Counted from the stretch's first letter, positions 11,556 to 23,100 are shown. The stretch: 64,000 bases of DNA from Nectonema munidae (GCA_030549495.1 JAUIRK010000945.1:1323501-1387500); one strand, 5' to 3'. Made by a program: numbers and translations. The notes: generated from the letters alone by a model not told the origin.

Positions 11556-12797
11556 GGAAAAAGGCGTCCACTTTCCTTTCAATGTATGTGTAGTGAGCCA
11601 GGCACAAACTATTGTTACCGTTATTATGGTGTTAATAAGTTTGAAGGTAAACCTCACATAACTTAGTGGAATTCAGAGAAAAATTTGTTTTAAAATGGTT
11701 GTTTTTATTGACAGTTTTTCTTACTATTTGAAAAGAAAAAGTATATATTTTTTTTAATGTAATTAGGGAATTAGATTATTTTTCTTAATTATAATGGTAT
11801 TTTTAATGTATATTGAAAATTATATAACTTTTTCTTAGACAATTCGACTGAAACTTATGTTTGCACAATGAACCATGCAAAAAAATGTTTTGGGATAATT
11901 ATATATAAAGTAAATGAAAATGAAGTTAAAAGTATAAAAAAATACGTAGAACATAATCACGAGCCGACAGAGAGAAAAACGCTTATAATGGAAAAAATTA
12001 AAAATGAGGTAAAATTATCCTGTTACAGCTCAACAAGTTTACTATACAAGTATTGTATAATTTTTTACTTTATGTATAAGTTTTTGTAATGAATTAATAT
12101 TTGAAACATAAATAACATGTGTGTTTTAAATGAAGAAGTTAGATCAACTCTACCAAAATCAGAAAGCATAAAAAGAAATGGGTAAGTTCTTTTGGATGTT
12201 TCTATAATTATTATTTGTTGAAAAAATTATTTAAGTTTAAAAAGTTCCTTACCTATGGAAAATCCATCTGTATGGGAAGTTTTTCAGAAAAGAAGAAATC
12301 TATTACAAGTTAGAAATTTCTCAAATTGAGAAAAAATATTTTTGGCAAGAAAAATGCAAATAGAAATAAAGAACTCCTGGATAAAGCGTATGAAGAGCTA
12401 GAAGAAACAAAAAATATTTTGTTTTTTTGAAAAAAGTTTCATATCTTATTTCTGATTGTGAAATTACAATTGAAACAACGATTTTACATTTGTTGATTTT
12501 AAAAAAATTAACATTTCTCATTCTTTTTCTATACAAGATATTTTATATTAGATATTATAATTGAGTAAATAAATAAATTACTTATTTTTAATTCAAATTT
12601 TTTGTCAAATTTTATATTCTATCAAAAGTTATTAGCTTTAATCAAATAATTTGCATTTTAATATATATAAAATTTGCATAACTATTCACAAACGTATATT
12701 TTTATATTCACACATCTATTCATAAACACAAATTCACGCTTCTCGCAATGTATGGTTGACTGCACATACATTGAAAGCAAAGTGGACGCCTTATTCC
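11556..12797 (+). mobile_element. TIR DNA transposon carrying a FLYWCH-type exon (internally deleted)
   Basis: Ends are inverted repeats of about 30 bp: left starts GGAAAAAGGCGTCCACTTTC, right (reverse complement) GGAATAAGGCGTCCACTTTG, both followed by CTTTCAATGTATGTG. Inside, 11836-12010 (+) encodes TYVCTMNHAKKCFG...KYVEHNHEPTE, a C-x6-C...H-x-H zinc-binding pattern of FLYWCH/MULE proteins. A second exon-like piece near 12120-12180 reads EEVRSTLPKSESIKRNG and ends at a GTAAGT donor, matching the LPS-x-x-SLKR region that follows FLYWCH domains. No MULE catalytic core is present, so it is a non-autonomous, internally deleted copy. A clear target duplication was not found. Confidence 0.65.
11836..12186 (+). 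pseudogene. FLYWCH-like transposase N-terminal exons
   Basis: Two exon-like parts of the element spanning 11556-12797. The first has two cysteines (YVCTMNHAKKC) and an HNH motif; a GTAAAA donor follows NE at about 12009. The second encodes VRSTLPKSESIKRNG and ends in a GTAAGT donor at about 12183. Nothing resembling the DDE catalytic domain follows, so no active transposase is encoded. Confidence 0.5.
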
Positions 12798-13085
12798 TAG
12801 AACGATATATATATATATAACAATGATATCAACAATGATAATGTGTGTTTTTTTGTAGATTCAAAAGGCTGTAAGGCTGAAATATTGAATTTATTTTACT
12901 TGTAAAGTGGAGTAATAAAGCTATTTTTGCTTCATTTCTTAAATAATAACTTAATTTTTTATTTAGTTGGTTGGATATCAAAGCTTTTTTTCCTGTAAGA
13001 CTATATGCTCGCATTATGCTTTAGATGGTTAATCACAGATTTTGTTTTTAAGAGTCGGGAGCCTTTGGGATTGAACCCCTGATCC
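12798..13085. other. AT-rich spacer with a SINE-like scrap
   Basis: At 13050-13085 the minus strand has GGGGTTCAATCCCAAAGG, a B-box-like word resembling SINE family A heads, directly abutting the A-tail of the LINE to the right. Too short to assign. Confidence 0.35.
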
Positions 13086-14492
13086 ATTTTTTTTTTAATT
13101 AAAATTGTTTATATTATAATGATAACTGAAAGTAAATATAAAAATATTTGCATCATTTTTTATAGAAAAGAAAAAAAATTATAACCGTGATCAAACATTT
13201 TCTCTTTCCAAAAATTATCGAGCCTGTTCTTAAAAATATATAAAGACGGAGAATTAACAACGAAATCAGGCAAAGAATTCCAATCATTTATCATACTTTG
13301 TGAAAAAAATCTTTTCAAAAATGACTTTTTGCAATGACTCTTTCTAAACTTGTAAGATTGATATCTTTGCAATCTTTCGGAGAATTTTGGTAAAACTTGT
13401 GAAATTGTATTCAAATTACCATTTACAATATTGAATACAGTAACCATATCATTTCTTTTGAATCTGTACATCATCGAGGTCAAATTCAACCTTTTTATTC
13501 TTTCCTTATATTTCAGATGTTTCATTCCAAGAATCTTTTTTGTAATTGTTCTTTGGACTCTTTCAATGTTTGCAGCATCACAGGAATAAAAAGGATAAGC
13601 AATGACGTTTCCATACTCTAAAATCGGTCTAATAAGTGTTTTATATAGAGGTGGAGTTGTGTTGGCATCAAACAAAGCGAATCATTTGTGCACTTTATGA
13701 AAAACTTGGAAAGCCTTTGACACCCTTAATGAGATATTTTCTCTAGAATCAAGATTAGTGTTGACAATTACACCAAGATCTTTCTGTGTATCCACTTTTT
13801 TCAGTTTATGTCTTCCAATGAAGAATGATTTATCATTTTGTAATCCAATTTGTAGGTGGGTACACTTTTCTAGATTCAGTTTCATTCCCCATCTATTACA
13901 TCAATGAGAGATGCTCATTAAGTCACTCTGCAAGCTAGCTTTACCAGCAGAATTAGAGACGTTGTAAATTTTAATATCATCTGCAAACACTTTTAGTTAG
14001 GAGCTAACTATGTTCAAAAAGTCATTCAGGAAAATATTAAATGGCAAGAGACCCAAAACAGATCCTTGTGGCACACCACTTTTAACTGGGTTTACTTAAG
14101 AATAACTCTCATTTACGATAATAATTGTTTTCTATCTTTAAAGAAATCGGCTAATAATGACGGTAGGTTTCCTTTTATGCCAAATGATTCTAGCTTATCA
14201 ATCAAATATTTATGTGGAATGGAGTCAAAAGCTTTGTGAAAATCAAGGTAAATCACATCATTCAGCTCAAGTTGATGAACCAAATCGTTTTGAAACTCTA
14301 ATAGGTTCGTTATAGTAGATTTACCATTCATAAATCCATGCTGATTCAAATAAAAAAACTGTTGTGACTAGCAATATTCTCAGCTATAAATGACTCAAAA
14401 ACCTTATAGAGAATTTGGGTTGAGGCTTATAGGTCTATAATTGTGACAAAATTTACTATCTCCAGTTTTCAGTACAGGTATAAATAAAAAAT
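13086..14492 (-). mobile_element. 5'-truncated LINE, jockey/CR1-like
   Basis: A minus-strand reverse transcriptase in several frames. In order: FIPVLKTGD and NYRPISL near 14480-14410, QHGFM-x-GKSTITNLLEFQN and DVIYLDFHKAFDSIPHKYL (14349-14113), SGVPQGSVLG near 14070, the catalytic VFADD at 13964-13990, GMKLNLEKC at 13885, then the C-terminal part to 13160 including RFFSQSMINDWNSLPD and FKNRLDNFW. This C-terminal pattern is typical of CR1/jockey-group LINEs. Stops and frameshifts near 14110, 13890 and 13680 show it is dead. It ends in an A-run at 13086. The endonuclease and ORF1 are missing. Confidence 0.85.
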
Positions 14493-14639
14493 ATAGTAAA
14501 TATCCCTGTATCTTTTTATTTTAAGCAATTATCTAATATTATTTATAATTTCAAGTTCTTATTTGTAAATAAAGGACATATATGTGTAAAGTCCTACCGA
14601 TATAAAATTACTTATATGTGCAATTTATTATATTTCAAG

Positions 14640-15057
14640 TTTAAATAAATACAGAAATAGTGATTAAAAAAAAAGGTAAAGTAAGTGAACTCGACTTTTC
14701 GAACTGAAATAATTAATTTATTGAAAATTCAAATTTTCGACCTTTACGGTTATTTTCAAGAATCTAAAATTCAAAGATTAAACAAATTGCTTTTCCTTCT
14801 TCCCCACTTGTAAGCCACTTTTTTTACACACACATACATACGCACATACATAATCCAATATTTTTTTAACCTTATTCACTATTTATCCCATAAATACATA
14901 TACATTCTCACTTTGTTTAATCTTTGAATTTTAGATTCTTGAAAAAGACCGTAAAGGTAAAAAATTAGAACTTTCAATAAATTCATTATTTCACTTCGAA
15001 AAGTCGAGTTCACTTACTTTATCTTTTTTTTTAATCACTACTTCCGTATTTATAAAA
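14640..15057. mobile_element. Foldback/palindromic element, ~146-bp arms
   Basis: Left arm 14640-14786 and right arm 14912-15057 are inverted copies with about 90% identity: TAGTGATTAAAAAAAAAGGT, AAGTAAGTGAACTCGACTTT, TTTACGGTTATTTTCAAGAA and AGATTAAACAAA in the left arm are mirrored in the right. The 125-bp spacer holds a degenerate CACATACATACG microsatellite. There is no coding capacity. It separates the two LINEs of opposite orientation. Target duplication not resolved. Confidence 0.8.
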
Positions 15058-15094
15058 TACACCGACTTCCCTTTATCTATTATTTTCAAGTTTA

Positions 15095-16880
15095 AAGTAT
15101 GCATCTCAAAAAATATCCCAGCTACATCATTAAGTTTATAACAAACTACTTACATGACCGTTGTCTGATCTTTCGCCAAAAATCCCTCTGTGCAATCCAC
15201 ACTCTTTCTCTCTCCACGTCTCAAGAGGTTTCCTTTTTCTGGCTCATTCTCATCAACCCTCTTTTTGACATTCTCTACTCCAAATCCAATTTTCACATTG
15301 CTACTCAGACGATCTGCTTTTCTCTTTCTCTACCAGTAATGAAGCTGAAAACATCTCAAATATCTCTTCCCTCTTCAACATCCTAAATTTCATAGACAAA
15401 TCACTCTTAATCCCATTCAACACTTTCAAAACCTCTCTGCTTAATCCTAGCATCCTCACTTGTAAAAAATAAGAAGACTATCCACACCATTACCCTGCAA
15501 TCTTTTCGGCAGCTAAGGCATAGAAGAAATGTTCCTACACTTTCTCCTTATAGGAAGGCTCATCAATCTTTCAATTATTCTCTACAAGTGTACCCCTTAA
15601 CTGTATAACTTCTACCTATGAAAGCGAGTACCAAGCTCTAATCGCATCGAGAAATGGTATTGTAGACCATCTCAACGACTTCACCATCTTCAAAGACATC
15701 CACTCTTACACTGATTCCCAAAATCTTTCACTGGACATACTATTTAATAAAAACATTCCCTTTATTACTTCCACACTACTATTAATACCCCAACGTGTAT
15801 CTAACCACTTTACTGTCTCAATCTTCTGTTGCCCTACAAACTCAGACATTCTTGAAAACATACATGTTGATTACACCACCAAACAATCCCTCTTCCAAAC
15901 ATGTAGAACACTTCCTACCTCAATATACCCCAATGTATACTTTCGTGAGCTTACGCTTCATGCTAAAACAAATGACAGCTACCTTTCACACACTCTACCA
16001 ACCTTAAGGTGTCTCACATTACCAACCTCAATATCATCCATCTAATCTGGCCGAAACAAAAATTTTTACCCTCGCGACCTTTAATAAGATTGCTCTCCTT
16101 TAACTGCCCCATACCTTTTTAGTATCAAACTCTCTAGAAACCATAACTGTCTTGGTAATGTTGCACTATCCGTGCATTGATGAAAAGCAATTTTAATTGG
16201 AAAGAAGTTGTTCAATGATATAATGCTTTCATATGTTAATCTTATGGATAGTTTGAGTATCGCATTATACGTGCATTGTAGCAAATAGAGTCCATAATAC
16301 GAGTATATCTATTCTACATGATACACATATATTGCGATGTAACGTGTCTATGCATAATGCTGTGATGAAGAGAAGATGAGCTGTATGAGACAGGGACGCC
16401 CTCTTATACTATATGGGTTACCAACACAAATCTTTTTAGATTCATCATACACACTTGAGTTATAACAACAGTGAAACAGTGAAGGAGAGGGTATTTCACA
16501 AATGTTATTGCGTCTTGAAAATTCAATAACTCTTGATTAAAATTTCAGCACAAATTTAATATTGTCTTATCACTTCCTCTGTATTATGGAGGCAGGCATA
16601 GACTGTATTTGCTACAAGCACGTATAGTGCGATACTCAAACTATAATCGCATTCAAGAAAAGATTGACATATGAAAGCATTATATCATTGAACAACTTCT
16701 TTCCAATTAAAATTGCTTTTCATCAATGCACGGATAGTGCAACATTACCACTGTCTTTTTGTTGCTCACACCTTGAAACCGCATATCACCTAACCTTTAC
16801 TAGTCCATTCTTCATCACTAACAAACACCATCTTATAAACTCTTGCATCAAAATTCTAGGAAAGATGTGACATTTCTTCC
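15095..16880 (+). mobile_element. LINE with reverse transcriptase and RNase H (I/R1-like group), degenerate
   Basis: Plus-strand relic of a non-LTR retrotransposon. Reverse transcriptase pieces: KKYPSYIIKFITNYLHDR at 15105, YSDDLLFSLSTS at 15303 (the catalytic DD), ISSLFNILNFIDKSL after it. RNase H pieces: YESEYQALIASRNGI at 15620, SYTDSQNLSLDIL at 15700 (the TDS aspartate), ENIHVDYTTKQ at about 15860. A terminal zinc-knuckle-like piece (LETAYHLTFTSPFF) appears at 16770 after a 596-bp inserted element. Frames shift several times, so it is dead. It ends at a CTATCTATC simple repeat. RNase H excludes CR1 and most jockey clades. Confidence 0.75.
16154..16749. mobile_element. 596-bp foldback DNA element with 8-bp target duplication
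   Basis: Flanked by perfect direct repeats ACTGTCTT (16146-16153 and 16750-16757). Ends are long inverted repeats: left begins GGTAATGTTGCACTATCCGT, right is its reverse complement; arms run 16154-16303 and 16577-16749 with a few indels. The ~270-bp centre is unique and non-coding. It sits inside the LINE 3' part, so it is younger than that LINE. The 8-bp duplication and GG start would fit a Merlin-like or hAT-type transposase; the small open frames at 16081-16284 and 16664-16870 are mirror images of one arm. Confidence 0.85.
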
Positions 16881-17399
16881 TATCTATCCACTTATCTATC
16901 TATCAAATATTATGTCTAATAAATTTAATATTAATTTTAAAAAAAAACAGTTTATATAATATTCCATTTTTAAAATGATATTTTATTTCTAAAATTTTAA
17001 TTAAAATGTTTAAAAAGTAAAACAAACTTATTGATCCTTATGTAGATTTTGCATATTTTTCTCCTGAGTTAGGTATTTTTTTGCCTCACGTATTTAATAT
17101 ATGTTAACAAGACATAATTAAAACAAAGAAAAATAAAATTCAGCAATTATTTCATGAATATTTATTTTATAAAATAGCTTGTTATAATGTAACTACAGTT
17201 CATCACTATTATTATACTATTATTGATATCACTAGTAGTCATTATTCGATATTTAAGCTTATTACTCTTAATTTTGAACTAATAGATTTCAAAATCTGTA
17301 AACTTAATATATATATGTCGATTAGTTTTTTTTAAAGGCAACCTAAGATTGGCTAAGATAGATTTTATGCGATGTAAGATAGAATCAAACTGCTATGTG
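16881..17399. other. AT-rich spacer; holds the candidate MCTS1 first exon
   Basis: Apart from 17006-17016 nothing is recognised here. Confidence 0.4.
17006..17016 (+). CDS. MCTS1: Candidate MCTS1 exon 1 (encodes MFKK)
   Basis: Exon 2 of MCTS1 starts with one base that completes a lysine codon, so exon 1 must end in AA after ATG TTY AAR if it encodes the conserved MFKK. ATGTTTAAAAA followed by a GTAAAA donor occurs here and is the only such match between 14.1 kb and exon 2. With it the protein is 181 residues, as in human. The exon is only 11 coding bases in AT-rich DNA, so chance remains a real alternative. It would put a hAT relic and a hAT MITE inside a 3-kb intron 1. Confidence 0.4.
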
Positions 17400-17487
17400 T
17401 CTCTATTCCATCTTTACTATCCCTACTATCTGGACAGTTATGGAAGATTATTCTTCCCTTGGGTGAGATACCGACAACTAAAAAAAG
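17400..17487 (+). repeat. SINE family A, copy 3 (3' half only)
   Basis: Carries the family tail TGGAAGATTATTCTTCCCTT followed by GAGATACCGACAACTAAAAA. The tRNA head is missing or unrecognisable. Confidence 0.65.
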
Positions 17488-17689
17488 AAGTTAATATCGG
17501 GAGAAAATAAAGAAATCCAGACATTTTTTTTTCCTTATTTTGTAATTTCAAAAACCAGGCTTTATGATTAATTATTTGTGATGTATCGATGATCATTTTC
17601 AGCTTGCTGCCTTATTTTTTTTCAAGTTACCTATCTTCTGTGTTGAGTTTATTTTCAATATAATAAACATTACAATTATATTAATCCTT

Positions 17690-18276
17690 TGAAGACCATT
17701 GGCGCACCAATGTAGCTAAATTTAATATAATTCTGATATCTAGTAAAAGTGCTATTGCTGCTTTTCTAAGGAAACTACATTTGTATAAGAATAATATCAG
17801 GCGTCGTGCATTTGAACAGTTTCGTTGTTTGGCCTCTGTTGGCAACGATTTGCAAGATGGAAGATCTTGCATTATATGGTGAATACTTGGAAAATATACA
17901 TGAAGATATGCAAACTCGGTTTAGCGATCTACTCAGTATGGATATACCTACTTGGGTTTCAATTCCTTTCGAAGTTAATGTTACCGAAATAGACATATCT
18001 TTGCAAGAGCTCCTTATCGAATTACAAAGTGATGAAATAATGCGTGCAAAATTCCAAGATGGAAATTACAATATATGGAAAACAAATGATGTTGCTACAA
18101 AGTGCGCTTTGCTCTGGGGTAAAGTACAGTTGTACGTTATTGCTTTTCCTACATCTTATCTTGTTGAATCGGGATTTAGTCGTGCTTCTCATGATCTTCG
18201 TCTATCATTAACACCGATGGAACTAAATATAAAGAAACTCGCCCAGGAGCATCAACGAGAGGGATCTCATTGAATA
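17690..18276 (+). pseudogene. hAT transposase relic of the ZBED5/SCAND3 type (C-terminal part)
   Basis: Two frames carry the C-terminal half of a hAT-derived transposase. The first (17740-17850) reads AIAAFLRKLHLYKNNIRRR; the second (17850-18273) reads EDLALYGEYLENIHEDMQTR, then RFSDLLSMDIPTWVSIPF, LLIELQSDE, ALLWGKVQLYVIAFPTSYLV, ESGFSRASHDLRLSLTPME and LAQEHQREGSH before a stop. The AFPTSYLVESGFS and LRLSL blocks are the hAT dimerisation region, and the LA-x-EHQ-x-x-GSH ending is typical of ZBED5-like proteins. The usual stretch between GFS and DLRL is shortened, and there is a frameshift near 17850. The BED finger and DDE region are absent. Confidence 0.8.
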
Positions 18277-18536
18277 AACCTGCCTTTTCCTTTTCACACA
18301 CTTAACTTTAACTGTTTTTTTACCAGCAGTGTGCATAAATAATGCTCCAATGGATTCAACTCCTGCGGAGCTTTGCTCTCCATGAGCTTGAGTCGCTTGA
18401 CCATGGAAGAAACATTGATGATAATAATTACAACCTTAAAATTAAAATGTATATTAGTGAAGAATAGAAAATTGTTCTTATGTCCAATAGCTATGAAGGG
18501 GTCCACCAAGAAAAAAGAAGGGAAAAGGGGTTCATG

Positions 18537-18575
18537 GCAGGGGCGCACATCCGGGGCAGCGAGGGGGGGGGGTAT
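18537..18575 (+). mobile_element. hAT-like MITE end (partial)
   Basis: CAGGGGCGCACATCCGGGGC followed by a G run resembles the termini of the hAT MITEs at 38476 and 47317. No partner end was found. Confidence 0.3.
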
Positions 18576-18592
18576 GTAAATCCATGTAATGT

Positions 18593-18672
18593 AAATGAAA
18601 TCAATAAAGTAATAGAGAGGCAAAGATTAAGGTGGTTTGGGCATGTATAAAGAAGACCAACTGAAAAGTTAA
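18593..18672 (+). pseudogene. LINE endonuclease-reverse transcriptase C-terminal scrap
   Basis: Encodes NEINKVIERQRLRWFGHV, a stop, then RRPTEK. The R-x-LRWFGHV-x-RR word is characteristic of the region downstream of reverse transcriptase in several LINE families. A fragment from further downstream in such proteins is found at 35890-36030 on the minus strand. Confidence 0.55.
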
Positions 18673-19623
18673 TTAATTAAGGGTACCAGCAGCAAACTAA
18701 TTAAAATAGGGAATTTTGGAAATGTAAAATTAAGTAGTCTTTTTATATGTGTTTTCACAGTTGCATGCAATACCGGCTAGATCCTAGCTTGCGGGGAAAA
18801 GTAGCCGTAGGTAAAACGGATCGATTTATCTATTTTACGAATTACAAAATGCAAAAATGCCCTTGAGTTTGATGCTTCCATCCCAAATTCAAATGTTTGG
18901 CGTGAAGTTATTGGAAATTAATTATGATACCACCAGACCACGCACTCCTTCATTACTTATAATTTTATTTACAGCACAAACTTCTCTTTTTACCATACAC
19001 TCATGTTGCAAATAATTAAATTATTTCAGACATGTTCGAATGGTGGAAAGAGAATTTGCTTCACAGTTCAAACAAGAAAAAACCTGATGCATATATTCTT
19101 AATTTTTCACAACACCCCTAAGAATTGCAAAGCCTTTTCCTGGGGTTCAATCGTCCACTTTGGGACCATTGATCCCATGTACGCATTAATGATGGTTTCT
19201 CGAACAAACAACTTTATCAATACTTTGGCACGTTTTTTTGAAATCGAAGCGAAGTTGCCTTTTTAAAGTTTTTAGAAAAAATTAATCTCAAATTTGGCAA
19301 CATATTTTAATACACGAAGTCCTTCAGTTATGCCAACATTCAAGTGTGTTTTCTCTTATTGACCATATATAAATTATTTACTGTTTTCATTTTCGACACA
19401 TTTGTGAAATCTTTACAGAAGGAATAAATAAGACTTAATTCGAACTTTTTGGCTGTCATGAGTTTACGTAACTACTACTAGAATACTCGCAATAATTCTC
19501 TTATGAGTGCATGTGACAGCCACACCTTTTTATGATCTTGTTCAGGTTAAATCCAGTCCTATGGTTTCAATTCGGTGTGATCCTTAATTTCTGCAGTTCT
19601 CAGATATTTTAGTTCGGTTGAAA
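18673..19623. other. AT-rich spacer or MCTS1 intron 1
   Basis: The 87-residue open frame at 19003-19266 has no recognisable motif and no splice context. Confidence 0.4.
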
Positions 19624-19631
19624 CTATAGAC

Positions 19632-19915
19632 CAGTGATTTCCAACCTTTTTTAGTTTATGGCATCCTTGGCGAGCCTTTTAAAAATTCCTGGCACCCTTT
19701 GATGAAAAACTTATTTAAAATTTCCATAATTTTTTTATTTCTACATCTGCATTGATGCAACAATACCTTATACACAGAGATCATATAAAAGATGTATACT
19801 GATACTGCTATCACAGAAAATATAATAATACAAATATGTAATGTTAAGTTTTAAAGTAGTTGCACAATTTTGGCGGCACCCTTAAAAAATCTTACGGCAC
19901 TCTTGGGAATCACTG
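19632..19915. mobile_element. 284-bp hAT MITE with perfect 8-bp target duplication
   Basis: Flanked by CTATAGAC at 19624-19631 and 19916-19923. Ends are CAGTGATTTCCAACC and, as reverse complement, CAGTGATTCCCAAGAG. A second inner pair, GGCGAGCC / GGCGGCACCC, is semi-symmetrical. Non-coding, AT-rich centre. The intact duplication indicates a fairly recent insertion. It lies about 100 bp upstream of MCTS1 exon 2. Confidence 0.9.
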
Positions 19916-20016
19916 CTATAGACGGTCTAGTTGAGTCCTGATCTCGATATTATGACGACTGCCCTTAATTTCTTTAAGTCCTTTCCATCAAAAGTTTTCA
20001 CATATGTGTTCTTCAG

Positions 20017-20166
20017 ATTTGATGAGAAAGAGATGATAGCAAGTGTGAGTCAAATGAAAACGTCTGCAATCAGAGTGCTCAAGCAGGAACTCCTGAACAA
20101 CTACCACATTGAAGACTACCTCACTGACATCATCCCCAAGAAGGAAGCGCTAAAGCATATCAAGTG
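20017..20166 (+). CDS. MCTS1: MCTS1 exon 2 (residues 4-54)
   Basis: Acceptor TTCTTCAG, donor TG|GTGAGT. Encodes [18 protein letters not shown] and on to the [12 protein letters not shown] block; ends with two bases of a cysteine codon completed by exon 3. 150 bases. Confidence 0.95.
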
Positions 20167-23100
20167 GTGAGTGTTCGAACTTCAAATTATTTTCATCAAT
20201 TAAATTTTTGCACAAATTATAAAAATGATGCATAAGGTATATCGTATACCTAGACGTGTAGTGGCGTATTGAGGAAATTATTTTGAGATGTGGGGAGGGG
20301 GGGGGGGTAAAAATTTATTTTACGGGTGGGGGGCGCTTTTAAAAATAATCATAGGTGGTTGTTATCAATGAAGGTCAACTTTTCCAAAAAAAAATTAAAA
20401 TTTTTTAAATTGTATTGTTAGAAATTTGCAAATTTTCAATTTTTTTTATAAACATTGAATTTCCAATACATATCTATTCCAAATAAACTGAAAAGGCAAA
20501 CACATATGAAAAAAGATTCATACTTCATTTTAAGAAAGGGGGCCATGCTTGAGATATGTTGGAAAATAGGAAGATATTATACATTTGCATTGTCAAACTC
20601 AAAGGACTTTTAAAGTCAGCTCACACCTAGATATAAATATTTATTTACTTTTTTTTTATTATAATTTCTTATGTAATAAATAGAGAAAGCAAAAAAAAAT
20701 TTTTCCTAAGAAAAGAAAAAAAGTTTTTTTCTTTTTTAGATTTTGATTATGTTTCTCGTTCTTAATTCGTTAACGAAAGAATATTCAGATGATATATAAA
20801 TTTGCATTAAAAAGAAATGAATGAACGTCGACGATTTAATTTTTCGTTAATAAATCTTTTTTGGTATGTATGGCGCCTTTTGAGTAATCCTGTATTTTCT
20901 AATATGGACTTTAAATCGCATTCGCATTAGGCGACAAAGAAAATCAATCCACCGGCAAGATTAAGTTATCCTTGGCCATATGTTTGACTACTTCGCTACT
21001 TTACTTTCGCTAATTGATCTCATTGTTCACCCATTTTACATGCCAAACTCTTGAAAAAAACGTCACCATCGTATGTATCGCTTTGGAGTGACGACGAATT
21101 CCGAACGATCGAACTCTTTGCGAATCACAATTCAAGAAGCAGTACTTATCTACCAATCAATTATTTTCTTTTAGTCGTGACTACATCGAACTCCTCGCTA
21201 ACAGTCAAGGCGAAGTTCTGTTCTTTCGCGATAAAGCAGGATCCTATGTTCCATCTCTCAAACTACTTCACAAGTGTACTTCTCTATTTTTGCTCTTCTT
21301 CATGCTTCCATTACAATTCGCCTTGTTTTCTTTATTCCCAACCTTCTTGCAATGCTGACCCCCTTTGAACTTCTTTGTAAGTCATCCGATTAAACGGGCT
21401 CGCAACATAAGTTATCTCTTTACTAGTGTAATGTGTCAATCAAATAAAAGGAATTTTTATTTGAGACTGACCGAGTGAGTCTCAAATTCTTAATCAAGGA
21501 GAAGCCTATATTGATTTTTGGGAGGCGTGTTCTTCATCTATATCCCAAATTAAGTTTTCAGTGCATATTCGCGGTTCATGGTCATTTATTGTAGATGGCC
21601 AGAAAACTGTGTCTCAGAAAATTTGGAATGGAAGATTCGTTTTCAGAAAACTTTCCATTTCCACGAGTTATTTAGTCAACTGAAGGTTCATTTTTCCGGC
21701 GCCAGTTTTCTGGGATTCTCCTCTACTCCTTATTCGAGTGTCTAAGTTTGTGTTTAAGAAGAATTTATAAATAATTGTATGGCTTTATTTTTTGTAAAAA
21801 AATGGAAATAACCAGAAAAAACCTTCAGAGTAAGAACTTATCATCACTTCTTTTTTTTTTTAGCTAAAAACTATTTTCCTTTTTTTAATTTGAATTTTTT
21901 TTGAAATAGTAAAAAAATATAAACAAAAATCGATAAGAATTTTTAAACTCAAGTACGTGAAACTTTCTTAAGGACTACATTTGGCTCGAGGGCCCAATAA
22001 TTTGCCCATATGTGACTTGCTTTAGTCAATTTTGTTTTAACTGAAATTTTGCGTTTATTTTAAAAATATACATTTGCTTTATCAAAGAGAACATTCATAC
22101 CTTAGTTGTCTTCTTCCAAAATTGCTTCTTCCATGAACACCGGCCTTATTAAAGAACAAATCGTACATTCACGTAGGGCCCCCAATTTCTTTTAATAATT
22201 GTATAAACAATTGATAAAACGAAGTTAGTATTCATTCAGGAAGAAGGACAAATAACAATTAAAAAAAATAAATTTATTCCTTTAGAGAAAAGGTGAAATC
22301 TTCATATTTTCAACTTTTTTTCCCTATATATATAAACAATAGAATAATGCATAAAAAAAGGAATTTTTGTATTAAAAAAATTTTTTTTTTATTTTTTTTA
22401 TTTTATTATTTTTATCCGCTCCTGCTAATACCGACAAAAATCTCTTTCTCAGAAACCTGGAGATTCTTGATTTTTGTTGAAAAAACAGGAAGATTTTGCC
22501 TAAAACAGGGAGAACTGAATTAATCTACAGAATTCTCTATAACAAAAAGTATTTTGTTAAACATAATCGATAATTTATTAAAATAATGCCAAATACAGAT
22601 ATACTAGTTAGAAACACATCAAAGTACTAAGCTAAACAAAAACAAAGACGAAATGAATGATTCTTTTTAATTGTTATATGTTTTGGTTGCTTGCTTTCTT
22701 GATTAATATAACAAATAATTTTGCTGGATTAATTATTATGTATCTTCATAACAAAAATGCTTGCCAATGTGCCGCCTAACTTTAAAGATGACGGCATATC
22801 GTTTTTATTTTTTCATCCAATGCTCCTTCAAGGCTTGCATTGCTATGTGGAAGTACAAGAATTAATGCAGCAGCTACACAAGGAAGGATTTTGAATCTGT
22901 CTGTTGATGTTCCAGGAACTTTTAGTTTGGAAATGTAAAATGACACAAAACATCTAGTTGATAATGAACAATGCTGTTGCCCTTGTCACTAATATCATCA
23001 ACAAATGATATTGATAAAAAAATTTATGTAAATTATAGCATTTTTAAAAACCGGTAGATAACTGAAAAACTGGAGAATCGGAGAAAGCAACCAAAACTGG

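Noticed and set aside
14009-14019. Alternative MCTS1 exon 1 (ATGTTCAAAAA followed by GTCATT)
   Set aside because: Lies inside the minus-strand LINE and has a poorer donor than the candidate at 17006.
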